From the NCBI GenBank assembly GCA_029880325.1, contig JAOUOP010000022.1, positions 50,990 through 114,989 on the forward strand: a DNA stretch of 64,000 nt, in the 5' to 3' direction. Shown in pieces: positions 52,184 through 61,177 of this stretch. The stretch is from Myxococcales bacterium. GTDB lineage: Bacteria > Myxococcota_A > Polyangia > Polyangiales > JAFGIB01. Both the position numbers and the translations under genes were made by a program. The notes under the pieces were generated by a model. It searched no databases. It was not told where the DNA came from and saw only the letters and a list, made by a program, of their open reading frames with translations. Positions within the stretch are counted from its first letter, which is position 1; every line of letters starts with the position of its first letter.

Positions 52184-54115
52184 CTACTCCACGTTGGCCG
52201 CGTCGGATTGGCTCCAGCGCCGCGCCTCGAAAGTCGTCTTGCGGATCAGCGCCACGAAGAAGGGCAGTAGCAGCAGCATGCCCGAGCCCGCGCAGCACAG
52301 GGAGCTGCGCTCGCCCACGGTGGCGTGCAAGTTGGCCTGCGGTGGCGCGCCGATCATGCGTCCGCCTTGACCCCCCCAGCGCGTGTCGGCGCGCAGGATG
52401 TAGCGACCCGGCGCGATGCGGCCCAGGTACTCGGTCTGCGTCTTGCTGCCCTCGCTCCAGCTCTCACCGCCGGTTCTGCCGTGCCAGTACTCGGCCTGGA
52501 TGAAAAACTCCCGGACTTCGTGGGTCGATTCGTTGACCAGGGCCGCCGCCACCGCCACCCAGGCGTTGCTCGCCGAGGTGTCGAGGTCGAGGCGCAGAGT
52601 CGTGGGTCCGTTTTCGACCACGAAGGGCGCGCTGTAGACGACGGTGGCCTCGGGCGCCGGTGCGAGCTCGGTCGCGTCCTGGAGCTTCAGCGGCAGCGAT
52701 GCGACCCGGCTCGAGCTGCTCGACCAATCCAGGGTTGCGGCCAGAAAGAGCAGGGCGAGCAAGAGCGCCGCGGCCACCGCGCCGCTGTAGCCGAGGGCCA
52801 CCGGATTGGGCTGGGCCGGAGCTACGCCCTGGCGTGCGGGCGGCGCACCCGGCAGGTCGAAGGCCTTCCAAAGCTCCTTGCCCTCGATGTACTCGCCGTA
52901 GGACCAGCTCACCTCGCTGGCGGTCTGCTCGCTGCTGAGCATGCGCGGGGGCGCCACATAGTCGGCCAGCATGGCCGCATCGCCGGCGGCCACCTTCCAG
53001 TAGAACTCGCCTACTACGGAGTTAACCGTGGCGCGGCTGCTCTGGAAAGCGCGGTAGCGGTGGCGGCGGAACTTCACAGAGCCCAGGCCCGCCTCGACCT
53101 GGCCCGGTGGGATGGGGCGCAGGTGGGTGTAGTGGCCCGAGTCCTCGGTCAGCCAGCGGTAGCCGCGCTCGGTGTGCAGCAGGTACTCGCCCCAGCTGTA
53201 ATAATGGTCGTCATCGCTGCTGGCGCGCTCCATGTAGCCGATGACCACGGCCTTTTCGCCGCGCACCACCCCCGCGCTGCCCAGGGGGATCAGCGGCTCG
53301 AGGCGTCGCTGCTGTAGTGTGCGCAGATAGGAAAGCGCGCCCTGGGAGTAGTCGAGCAGGGCCTGGCAGCTGGGGCAGGCGGCGCGCTCGGTGGAGTCGG
53401 GGGTGAAGATGGCGATGGGGCCGCCGCACTTGGGGCAGCGCAGGCGTTCGACCGTGGTGCGCTCCTCGGGGCGCGGCCCCAGGGCACGATTGCCGATGGT
53501 CAGCTCCTCGGCGCCGTACTCGCGCCCCACGTAGAGCGTCGGTGGCTCGCTGCCATCGCCGTAGTCGATGGTGGCGAACATGCCCTCGGGACCGGAGAGA
53601 TCGGCGTAGCGCCCGCTCGACTCGGGGTAGGCCGGGAAGGGCAGCTCACCCTCGGCGCTGAGCAGGGCCGAGCCGCCGCGCTCGGCGACGGTGAAGGCGG
53701 TGTCACCGGCGGCGGAGAGCTGGATGCTGGCGCCCGGCTCGATGGCATCCCAGCCCGGGACCTCGGCGCCGGTGATCGGGTGGGTCAGATAGAAGCGCCC
53801 CTGGGCCTGGGCCAGCCAACCCCAGCGGCCGCGGTCCAGCTCCACATACCACTCATCCCAGGGCCCCTTGCCGTGGTCGAGCTGCAGCCGCCCGCCCACG
53901 CGGAAGCGCTTGCCCGCGATCTCGCCGCTGTCGCCCACCGCCATCAGCGGCGCGGTCGGCACCAGATCGGCGATCTTGCCGATGGCCTCCAGCGCTTGAC
54001 CCCGGCGCAGCACCGAAAAGCGGCAGTACGAGCAGACGCAGGCCCCCGACGAGCCGAGCCTGAACTCAATCGGGCCCCCGCAGTTCGGGCAGTCGGCTTT
54101 CCGGACCGGGGTCAC
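52184..54115 (-). CDS. Double DUF4178 protein with two zinc ribbons
   Basis: The product has 643 residues. Zinc ribbon CPNCGG...CSYC near residue 9-31, then a DUF4178-type beta domain (WDEWYVELDRGRWGWLAQAQGRFYLTH). A second ribbon CPKCGG...CPSCQALLDYSQG follows, then a second DUF4178 (HYYSWGEYLLHTERGYRWL). Near the C-terminus are two helices flanking a beta domain (ALLLALLFLAATLDW; MLLLLPFFVALI). The stop is next to the small gene; the start overlaps the upstream membrane protein (ATGA). In other bacteria DUF4178 and DUF350 genes neighbour spermidine-synthase-like genes, as here. Confidence 0.8.
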   Translation of the reverse strand: MTPVRKADCPNCGGPIEFRLGSSGACVCSYCRFSVLRRGQALEAIGKIADLVPTAPLMAVGDSGEIAGKRFRVGGRLQLDHGKGPWDEWYVELDRGRWGWLAQAQGRFYLTHPITGAEVPGWDAIEPGASIQLSAAGDTAFTVAERGGSALLSAEGELPFPAYPESSGRYADLSGPEGMFATIDYGDGSEPPTLYVGREYGAEELTIGNRALGPRPEERTTVERLRCPKCGGPIAIFTPDSTERAACPSCQALLDYSQGALSYLRTLQQRRLEPLIPLGSAGVVRGEKAVVIGYMERASSDDDHYYSWGEYLLHTERGYRWLTEDSGHYTHLRPIPPGQVEAGLGSVKFRRHRYRAFQSSRATVNSVVGEFYWKVAAGDAAMLADYVAPPRMLSSEQTASEVSWSYGEYIEGKELWKAFDLPGAPPARQGVAPAQPNPVALGYSGAVAAALLLALLFLAATLDWSSSSSRVASLPLKLQDATELAPAPEATVVYSAPFVVENGPTTLRLDLDTSASNAWVAVAAALVNESTHEVREFFIQAEYWHGRTGGESWSEGSKTQTEYLGRIAPGRYILRADTRWGGQGGRMIGAPPQANLHATVGERSSLCCAGSGMLLLLPFFVALIRKTTFEARRWSQSDAANVE

Positions 54116-56070
54116 GGTGGTGCGGTTGTAGCATCGGGGGCCGACGCTCGATAGGGTCGCATCTCCCAGGCCGGGGTCGCCCGCGGCACCAGGACGCGCT
54201 CGCCGGGGGCGGGGGGCGCAATCGGCAAAAGGCCCTCGCGGCCGGCCTGCAGCAGCTGCAGCGCGGGGTCGTCGAGGCGCTTTTCGAAGCGCACCCGGAA
54301 GCGGGTGGGCTGGCCGTCGCGAACCGCCGTGATCTCGACGGCCATGGACGGCAGCTCGAAGCGCTCGCCGACGCGGAAGCGGGCGCTTGCGGGCCGGTAG
54401 AGGCTACCGGCGAAGCCCGCGCTGAGGTCGCTGCCGATCACCTGCACCTCGAGGCTGTGATCGTCGACGCCCAGGAGGTAGTGCGGCAGCGGCGCCCCGC
54501 TCAGGCGCTGGTAGCTCCGTGGGACGCAGGCGCCGTGGGCTGCGCGAATCAGGGGCAGGTGGGCGGCGGTGGCGAAGTCCGAGGCCGACACCAGCGCCGT
54601 ATCCGTTTTCGCGCATTGCTCGCGCGAGGCGGGCAGCGGCCAGTCCAGGGCCAGCTTGCGCTCGGCGTTGGCGCCCTCGGCCACCATGGCCGCATAGCCG
54701 TGGGAGCGCAGGGCGGCGCCGCAGCCATGCACGCCCACGAGGGCAATGGCCAATATGAGCCAGCGCCGGCGCGTTGCCGCCGTGGCAGCGGGCGCCCGCA
54801 GCGCGTCGAGCGCCTGCAACAGCAAGAAGGCGTAGAGCGCGGCCATGCCCAGGCCGGCCGCGCACAAAAGGCGTGAGGAGGGCAGGGGGCCTGCGGCGAT
54901 GGGCAGTGAGCCCACAGCGCCGAGCACCAGCCAGCGCAGCGCGTCGGCGCGTGCGGGTTCTCGAGCTTCGGGCGTGCGGGCTGCGGACGCGGATTTCGGC
55001 AGCAGCTTGAAGTAGGCGCTCACGAGCAGTGCGGCTCCGAGCAGGCCGATGGCCGCGTGCGAACTCCGCCAGCTCGGCAGTCGCTGCCAGGTCTCCACAT
55101 CGAAGAGCTCCAGCGAAAGCACCAGCGTGCGCAGGGGTGAGCCGCCATTGTACCAGGCGGCCGGCACACCCAGAGTCAAGTCCGCCATGATCGCGCCCAT
55201 GCGCGGCAGGGCGCTTTGCAGGAAGTCGAGCGGTTGCCCGAGGGGACTCATGTAGAGGCCCGAGGCGTGCGTGCCGTAGCCCAGGGCACTTCGGACGATG
55301 GCGTAGGTGCTGGTCAGAAGCAGCATGGGGGCGAGCGCGCGCAGGCGTGTGGTGCGGCTTTCATCGCGGCGGCACAGCTCGAAGGCGAAGAAATAGGGCA
55401 GCGCGCACAGGGCGTACTCGCCGGCTGTCAGCGCGAGCGCGAGCAGCACCGAAGCCAGCGCGCCTCCGCTGGGCGCTCCGGTCTGTCGGCGCCGCACGTG
55501 GGCCCAAAGGGCGGCGGTGGCCAGAGCCGTTGCCACCAGCGTCGAGCGATTGGCCACCCAGGCCAGCGGAAAGCCGTGCACCTCGTCGATGGCGTAGAAG
55601 ACCAGCGCGAGCGCCGCCAGTCGGGGTGGAAGCACGCGGTAGAGCAGGGCCGCGGCGGCCACCAGCAGCAGCGCCCACCACAGCGTCGAGTGCACATGGC
55701 GCCCCACGCCCTCGACCCCGAAGAGCGCGTCATCGAGCGCCAGCAGAAGACTCGGCAGCGGTCGCAGCATCGCCACCCGATGCTCCGGATGGCTCCACCA
55801 GGGCAGATAGCCCGTATTGCGCAGGGCCGCTTGCTCCGTCTCCGACGCGCCACCGAACCAGTAGAGATCCCAGGGCGCGCGCTCGATGGCAAAGCGCCCC
55901 TGCAGCATCGCGTGGTGCACATAGTCATCGCTGCGCGCACCGGCGGAAAACATCGGCAGCCGCAGCACCAGGCCCAGCAGCAAAGCCAGCAGCAGCAGGC
56001 CGGCGGGCGCGGGCAGAGCAAGCGCGGCCGCGCGTCCTTTGGAAGCAGCCACGGGCATCGAAGGTGACAA
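54112..56070 (-). CDS. Multipass glycosyltransferase-39/PMT-like membrane protein
   Basis: The product has 652 residues with about ten or more helices in the first 450. RSDDYVHHAMLQGRFAIERAPWDLYWFGG, with its acidic pair (DD) at the first loop, follows the GT-C (PMT/ArnT) pattern. WWSHPEHRVAMLRPLPSLLLALDDALFG also fits. The C-terminal 170 residues are a soluble beta-rich domain. Glycosyl donor is unknown. First gene of the seven-gene overlapping operon; the overlap with the DUF4178 start implies coupling. Confidence 0.6.
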   Translation of the reverse strand: MSPSMPVAASKGRAAALALPAPAGLLLLALLLGLVLRLPMFSAGARSDDYVHHAMLQGRFAIERAPWDLYWFGGASETEQAALRNTGYLPWWSHPEHRVAMLRPLPSLLLALDDALFGVEGVGRHVHSTLWWALLLVAAAALLYRVLPPRLAALALVFYAIDEVHGFPLAWVANRSTLVATALATAALWAHVRRRQTGAPSGGALASVLLALALTAGEYALCALPYFFAFELCRRDESRTTRLRALAPMLLLTSTYAIVRSALGYGTHASGLYMSPLGQPLDFLQSALPRMGAIMADLTLGVPAAWYNGGSPLRTLVLSLELFDVETWQRLPSWRSSHAAIGLLGAALLVSAYFKLLPKSASAARTPEAREPARADALRWLVLGAVGSLPIAAGPLPSSRLLCAAGLGMAALYAFLLLQALDALRAPAATAATRRRWLILAIALVGVHGCGAALRSHGYAAMVAEGANAERKLALDWPLPASREQCAKTDTALVSASDFATAAHLPLIRAAHGACVPRSYQRLSGAPLPHYLLGVDDHSLEVQVIGSDLSAGFAGSLYRPASARFRVGERFELPSMAVEITAVRDGQPTRFRVRFEKRLDDPALQLLQAGREGLLPIAPPAPGERVLVPRATPAWEMRPYRASAPDATTAPP

Positions 56071-56274
56071 CGCTCCCAGATGCCGGTCGCAGCGTCAATC
56101 GTGGTGGGGGCTTGGCGGGAGTGGTGATCGGAGAGGGGGATGCAGATCTGGCCGCTCTCTCGGCGCCATCCGGCGTTGGGTTGACGGGCGGGCGGTCGGC
56201 GCGCGGCAGCGGGTCATCGACGGTATCGTTGAGGAGTTCGTAGTGCAGGTCCGGGCTGCCGGCCCTCCTGGTAG

Positions 56275-56496
56275 CTACGAGAACTCCGGAGCAAGCCTCG
56301 CGGGTATCTCCGCGGCCAGGCGCGCGGCTTCGTCAGCATTTCCAGATACGAGGGCCTGGCGGTACGCGCGCTTCAGCTCGATGCCGGCCCCCGATGCATC
56401 TGGTGACGACGACGCGGGATTGAGCGTAGTCTGCGCATTCAACCAGAGCACCCATTCGTTCCAAGGCGTGATCGATTCCCGAGCGAAGCTTTTCGT
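56275..56496 (-). pseudogene. Remnant of a gene, C-terminal part
   Basis: A 73-residue open frame without a start ends at TAG (56275-56277). It reads SITPWNEWVLWLNAQTTLNP, then GIELKRAYRQALVSGNADEA, with helical, protein-like composition. Adjacent in another frame upstream is RRWFTWWSKYWIPRRDILNE, so a frameshift is likely. The rest of 56071-56705 shows no gene. Not recognised. Confidence 0.35.
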
Positions 56497-56705
56497 TCAG
56501 GATGTCTCGCCTTGGTATCCAGTACTTGCTCCACCAGGTGAACCACCTGCGGTACAGCCCCGCAGCTGAACTCGTTTGACGTGATGCCGCTCGCATCAAC
56601 CTTCGCTGCGAAACCGGGCGGCGATCGGCGACCCGGCGGCCGACCGCCATCGCTCCCGTGGGCGTTCGCCGCGTTCTGCTCCAGCCACCGTTGTCTACAC
56701 GTTCC

Positions 56706-57767
56706 TCACTCACCAAGAACTTCGCCCAGCACCCGGGCGCCGCGCTCGATGTCGTCCCCGTCGACGTCCAGATGCGTGACCGCGCGCAGCGCCCGCACCC
56801 CGGTGGCGTTGATGAGCACGCCCTTCGCGCGCACGCGGGCTACCAACTCCTCGGCGTCCATCCTGGCGCCAGGCTCCAAGGTGAAGTTAACGATGTTGGT
56901 CTCGACCCGATCCGGCTCGCAGCCCACACCCGCCACTTCGCTCAGACGCTCGGCCAACAGCCGCGCGTTGTCGTGATCCTCGCGCAGGCGCTCGCGGTGG
57001 TGGTCGAGGGCGTAGAGCGCGGCAGCGGCGAGTATGCCGGCCTGGCGCATGCCGCCGCCCAGCATCTTGCGCAGCCTTCGGGCCTTTGCGATGCCCTCGC
57101 GCCCGCCGGCTAGCACCGACCCCACCGGTGCGCCCAGGCCCTTCGAAAAGCAGGCGCTGACGCTGTCGAAGGGCGCTGCCAGCTGCGCCGGTGATCGCCC
57201 TGTGGCGACCGCGGCGTTCCAGATGCGCGCGCCGTCCAGGTGCAGCGCCAGGCCGCGCTCGCGGGCCAGGGCGGCGATGGCTTCGACGTCACTCTGTGGA
57301 AAGACCCGCCCGCCGGCCCGGTTGTGCGTGTTTTCCACGGCGACCAAGCGGCTTTGGGGGAAGTGGATGTTTTCCGGCTTGAGCGCAGCTCGCAGTTGTT
57401 CAGCGTCGAAGAGGCCGCCTGTGCCCACGACGCCGAAGCTGACGCCGGCCCAGGCCGGGCCCGCGCCCGATTCGTAGAACATGCAGTGGGCGCCTTCACC
57501 CACGAGCACTTCGTCGCCGCGGCCGCAATGCAGCAGCAGGGCGATTTGGTTGGCCATGGTGCCGCTGGGTACGAAGAGGGCCGCTTTCTTGCCCAGTAAT
57601 TCAGCGCTCCGCTCTTCTAAAGCGTTGACGCTCGGATCATCGCCGTAGACGTCGTCGCCCACTTCGGCGCCTGCCATGGCCTCGCGCATGGCGGCGGTGG
57701 GGCGCGTGAGGGTGTCGGAGCGGAGGTCGATGGGGCGGGACATGGGGCGGGACATGGAGCGGCCCAT
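56706..57767 (-). CDS. ltaE: Low-specificity L-threonine aldolase
   Basis: The product has 353 residues. [40 protein letters not shown] is the diagnostic N-terminus. PLP lysine is in [14 protein letters not shown], and the [15 protein letters not shown] block provides the catalytic Asp/Arg. Cleaves L-threonine or L-allo-threonine to glycine and acetaldehyde. Internal starts (57755, 57743) are possible because the first residues [12 protein letters not shown] are repetitive. The 6-bp gap to the SurA-like gene suggests cotranscription. Confidence 0.9.
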   Translation of the reverse strand: MGRSMSRPMSRPIDLRSDTLTRPTAAMREAMAGAEVGDDVYGDDPSVNALEERSAELLGKKAALFVPSGTMANQIALLLHCGRGDEVLVGEGAHCMFYESGAGPAWAGVSFGVVGTGGLFDAEQLRAALKPENIHFPQSRLVAVENTHNRAGGRVFPQSDVEAIAALARERGLALHLDGARIWNAAVATGRSPAQLAAPFDSVSACFSKGLGAPVGSVLAGGREGIAKARRLRKMLGGGMRQAGILAAAALYALDHHRERLREDHDNARLLAERLSEVAGVGCEPDRVETNIVNFTLEPGARMDAEELVARVRAKGVLINATGVRALRAVTHLDVDGDDIERGARVLGEVLGE

Positions 57768-57773
57768 CGACTT

Positions 57774-58730
57774 CTATTCGCGCCGCTCGACCACGGCTTC
57801 GCGGCGCAGGCCCGTCATGAAGAGTTCTTCCTGTCGCCGCATGGCCTTGTCGAGTAACTCTCGGTGAATCGCGCCGCGGGCTTCTTCGTAGGTGGGAAGC
57901 TTGGTGTCGCTGGCCGCCCGTTCCTTCAGGAGCAGGATGTGCACGCCGGCCGGGCTGCGTACGGGGGGGCTGATCTCGCCGGCCGTGAGCTTGACCAGCT
58001 CTTCTTCGAGCACGCTCGAGAGGTCGCCCTGGTCGAGCCAGCCCAGATCGCCGCCCTGGCTCTCGGCGTGGCTGTCGAAGTTTTCGGCGTTGAGCTTGGC
58101 GCGCAGGGCGCGCGCCCGTGATAGCGCGGCGGCGACGTCGGTGGCCGAGGCGGTCTCGGGAAGCGGCTCGAAGATGTGGGCGGCGTGGAAGCGCTGGGAG
58201 CGTCGGGCCTTGCGCGCGCGCTCGTCGTAGGTCTCGCGGATCGCGTTTTCAGTGATCTGCACGCGCGAACGTACGCGCTGGTTGATGACCTTGAGGCGCA
58301 AGAGCTGCTTGCGCACGTCGGCGCGGTATTGCTGGCGGTTGAAGCCCTGGCCCTCGACCGCTTGCCAGAACTGTTCTTCGTCCAGGGAGTTCTGCTGGCG
58401 CACGTTGTCGATGGCCTGGTCGACTTCGGGGCTGCCGACGGTGATCTGCATGGAGCGCGCTTCTTGTTCCACCAGCTCTTCGTCGACCAGCTGCTCCAAC
58501 AGTTGCCGGTAGAGGGACTTGATGCGACCACTGCGGTCGAGGTCGGAGGCGGCGCCGGCGATGGCTTGCTCGAGGAAAGGCGCGGCCCGGCGGCGCAGAT
58601 CCGACAGCAGGATGGCTTCGTCGTTGACCACCGCCACCACGCGCTCGATGATCTCGGCGCTGGCCAGCTGCGGCCGCCACAGCAGCAGCGCAAACGGAGC
58701 CAGGAGCAGAGCCGCTCGCTTTCCGATCAC
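57774..58730 (-). CDS. SurA-like periplasmic peptidyl-prolyl isomerase/chaperone
   Basis: The start is GTG at 58730, overlapping the upstream stop (GTGA) and giving MIGKRAALLLAPFALLLWRPQLASAE, a signal peptide. The 318 residues include RVVAVVNDEAILLSDLRRRA (SurA N-terminus) and a parvulin domain from about 190 (FHAAHIFEPLP...DLGWLDQGDLSSVLEEELVKLTAGEISPPVRSPAGVHILLL). It should help fold outer-membrane barrels, consistent with the many barrels in this region. The longer frame running upstream of 58730 is shadow of the neighbouring lipoprotein gene. Confidence 0.85.
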   Translation of the reverse strand: MIGKRAALLLAPFALLLWRPQLASAEIIERVVAVVNDEAILLSDLRRRAAPFLEQAIAGAASDLDRSGRIKSLYRQLLEQLVDEELVEQEARSMQITVGSPEVDQAIDNVRQQNSLDEEQFWQAVEGQGFNRQQYRADVRKQLLRLKVINQRVRSRVQITENAIRETYDERARKARRSQRFHAAHIFEPLPETASATDVAAALSRARALRAKLNAENFDSHAESQGGDLGWLDQGDLSSVLEEELVKLTAGEISPPVRSPAGVHILLLKERAASDTKLPTYEEARGAIHRELLDKAMRRQEELFMTGLRREAVVERRE

Positions 58731-59890
58731 TGTTCGGCCCCGGACGGCGCGGCTTCTGCGGCGGGCGCTTCGGCGGCCGCGGGTGCTTCGGCGGCCGCGG
58801 GCGCTTCGGCGGCAGCGGGCGTCGGCACGGCGGCCGGCACTTCGGCCTCCAGGTCCACCTTCACCTGCGCCAGCGCATCGGGGAAGGTCTTGATCTGGGC
58901 CTTGTCCTTGAGCCCACCCACGAAGGATTCGATGGCCTCTTCGCGGCGCTTGCGCCACAGGCGGTTCTGGATGAGGCGCCGGGCGTCCTCCAGGCTGCGC
59001 TCCAGGGCCGGGCGCTCACCGGTGAGCTTCAGGATGTGAAAGCCGGCTTCGGTCTGGATCAACTCCGGGTGCAAGTCGCCGTTGGTGGCCAGACCGAAGG
59101 CCGCGTCGCGCAGGGCCTGGTGTGGTCCGCCGTCGCCCTCTTCGGCCTGTTTGGAGAAGAAGCGCAGGTCGCCGCGGCGCTCTTTGGTCGTGGCGTCGAG
59201 GGTGTGCTCGGCCGCCAGCTTGCGGAAGAGCTGCATGTCGCCTTCTTTGGCTTTGAGTTGGTCGAGCAGCTTCTGCCCACTGGCCTTGTCCTTGACCAGG
59301 ATGTGGCTGGCGCGGCGCTGGGCGGGCTTGCTGAACTCCGAGCGATGGCTGTCGAAGTAGGTCTTGATCTCGGCGTCGGTGATGTCGGTGAGCTTGACGC
59401 CCTTGTCGTCGAAGAGCTCTTTCATCATCTGCTGCACCATCAGCTGGCGCCGCACGCGCTGCACCTCGGGCAACTTGTCGTGGCCGCGGCGCTTGGCCTC
59501 CATGGCGAGCAGCTCGAAGCGCACCATGTTGTCGAGGAACTCCCGGCGCCGCTCCGGGCTCTTGTAGCGCGCGCGCAGGTAGGGCGACTGGTTGGCCAGG
59601 CGCTCGGCGAACTGCCCGAGCGTGATCTCGGTGTCGCCGACCTTGGCCAGCACTTGCTCGGCCTGCTTTTCGTCGAGCCCGTGCTTGCGCTCGACTTGCT
59701 TCTCGGCCGCCTCGGTGCCGGCTTTTTCGCCGCCCTCGGGTTTCTTGCCGCCGCAGCCCAGCCCGGCCCACAGGCCGGCCAACAGGCTTGCCAGCGCCAG
59801 GGTGGTTGCGGTGGCGCTGGCCGCCGTGGGTTGCAATGACGCCCGCGGGGTCGCCCGCGAGGCGGAGCGTGAAAGCTTGCGCATGGTCAC
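58727..59890 (-). CDS. Lipoprotein parvulin-type peptidyl-prolyl isomerase
   Basis: The product has 387 residues. Signal (LALASLLAGLWAGLGC) ends in a lipobox-like LGC. An E/K linker is followed by N-terminal helices (VLAKVGDTEITLGQFAERL) and a parvulin domain (RRASHILVKDKASGQKLLDQLKAKEGD...GDLRFFSKQAEEGDGGPHQALRDAAFGLATNGDLHPELIQTEAGFHILKLTG). A C-terminal tail of repeated AEAPAA (PAAAEAPAAAEAPAAAEAPA) is low complexity. Probably PrsA/PpiD-like. Overlaps the SurA-like start. Confidence 0.8.
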   Translation of the reverse strand: MTMRKLSRSASRATPRASLQPTAASATATTLALASLLAGLWAGLGCGGKKPEGGEKAGTEAAEKQVERKHGLDEKQAEQVLAKVGDTEITLGQFAERLANQSPYLRARYKSPERRREFLDNMVRFELLAMEAKRRGHDKLPEVQRVRRQLMVQQMMKELFDDKGVKLTDITDAEIKTYFDSHRSEFSKPAQRRASHILVKDKASGQKLLDQLKAKEGDMQLFRKLAAEHTLDATTKERRGDLRFFSKQAEEGDGGPHQALRDAAFGLATNGDLHPELIQTEAGFHILKLTGERPALERSLEDARRLIQNRLWRKRREEAIESFVGGLKDKAQIKTFPDALAQVKVDLEAEVPAAVPTPAAAEAPAAAEAPAAAEAPAAEAAPSGAEQ

Positions 59891-59927
59891 CTTCCGGTCG
59901 GTTCGCCCCGGGTCCTCGAAGCAATGG

Positions 59928-60338
59928 CTACTGCGGCGGGCGGCGCTTTTCCAGGACCTCGGTCACGGCCGTGTCGAGATCGTCGAACTCGAAGGGCTTG
60001 TCCAGGTAGCGATCGGCTCCGTACAGCGGAGAGGTCAGTTCGTTCATGCGCTCGCCGATGCCCGTCAGCATGATCACGCCGGTGCCCTCGAGCGAGTCGC
60101 TCTCCCGCACCGAGCGGCAGACTTCCCAGCCGGTCTGTCCGGGCATCATCACATCGAGGATCACGAGGTCGGGTTCCTGCTCGAGGATCAGACGCATGGC
60201 CTCGTCGCCGTCGGCGGCTTCGTGGATCTTGAAGCCACGGCGATGCATCAGGTTGCGGATGACCTTCAGGATCTCCGGGTCGTCGTCGGCGATCACGACG
60301 GTGGCGGAATCAGCGCCTTTTGCGTCGTTGGGGCTCAT
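59928..60338 (-). CDS. Single-domain response regulator
   Basis: The product has 136 residues; start at 60338 (MSPNDAKGADSATVVIADDDPEIL). Receiver domain with acidic pocket DDD, phosphoacceptor Asp in LVILDVMMPGQTGWEVC, Thr/Ser in VIMLTGIG and Lys in YLDKPFEFDDL. No output domain is present, so it acts by protein contact (CheY/Spo0F-like). Its kinase is not in the window. Flanked by the parvulin lipoprotein and the BatE-like gene. Confidence 0.85.
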   Translation of the reverse strand: MSPNDAKGADSATVVIADDDPEILKVIRNLMHRRGFKIHEAADGDEAMRLILEQEPDLVILDVMMPGQTGWEVCRSVRESDSLEGTGVIMLTGIGERMNELTSPLYGADRYLDKPFEFDDLDTAVTEVLEKRRPPQ

Positions 60339-60373
60339 GGGGGTGTCGATACTCGTACCGGCCGGCCGTGCTG

Positions 60374-61177
60374 TCAATCGGGTCGAATCGTGTGCACGTC
60401 CGCCACCGGCAACCAACCGGCAGCGCCACCGGCCATACGCACGCGCACGAAGTCTCCCTCGCGGCTGAGGGTGCGCGCGGGTTGGCCCTCGCGTGCGCGA
60501 CCGCGGCCCTTGGCCCGGCCGTGCGGGCCCTCGAGCAGCTGGGCGTCGGCGGCCACCACGATCGCCGCCTGGCCGGCCTCGAAGCGATCGAGCTTGGCCA
60601 GCAGACCGAGGCCCGATAGCAGCGTCAGCAGCGCCAGGATCGGTGCGGCGATCGTCAGCCCCAGGCGCACGGCTTCGGCCTCGAGGCGCGATCGCACAAG
60701 CAGGCAGCCGAAGAAGAGGGCGTTGCAGACCAGCAGGAGCCAGGCCAGCAGATCCGCCGACAGCGGGCGCAATAGAGCCGCCGACAGGGGAGGGCGCGTG
60801 CGCACGGTGGCTTCGCCCTCGGCTTCGGCCCAGCGCCTGGCCAGGATTCGGCGCGCCGCTTCCAGGCCGCGTTCGGCGGCGCCGTCGCCCGGTTCGAGCC
60901 ACAGGCTGCGCTCGAAGTACAGGATGGCGTGGCCCAGGCGCCCGCGGTGGGCTTCGGTGGTGGCCAGGTTGAAGTAGAGGTCCGGGTCGTGCACGCCGGC
61001 CTCGACCAGCGCCAGGTAGTGGCTGGCGGCGCGCTCGAAGTCGCCCTGGAAATAGGCGTCGTTGGCGGCCTTGAACTGCTCCTGCAGGCTGCGGGCGGCC
61101 GCCGGTTGGCAGAGGGCCGACAGCAGCAGGGCGGCGAGCGCGGCGAGCGTGCAGGTGCGCTGGGTTCGGGCGTTCAT
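60374..61177 (-). CDS. batE: BatE-like TPR/SH3 membrane protein
   Basis: The start at 61177 gives a signal peptide (LAALLLSALCQPAAA). TPR helices follow (LQEQFKAANDAYFQGDFERAASHYLALVEAG, DLYFNLATTEAHRG), then two membrane helices (LLAWLLLVCNALFFGCLLV; LGLTIAAPILALLTLLSGLGLL) and a C-terminal SH3-like domain (QLLEGPHGRAKGRGRAREGQPARTLSREGDFVRVRMAGG). This is the layout of BatE of the Bat (aerotolerance) cluster. Start overlaps the BatD stop. 267 residues. Confidence 0.7.
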   Translation of the reverse strand: MNARTQRTCTLAALAALLLSALCQPAAARSLQEQFKAANDAYFQGDFERAASHYLALVEAGVHDPDLYFNLATTEAHRGRLGHAILYFERSLWLEPGDGAAERGLEAARRILARRWAEAEGEATVRTRPPLSAALLRPLSADLLAWLLLVCNALFFGCLLVRSRLEAEAVRLGLTIAAPILALLTLLSGLGLLAKLDRFEAGQAAIVVAADAQLLEGPHGRAKGRGRAREGQPARTLSREGDFVRVRMAGGAAGWLPVADVHTIRPD

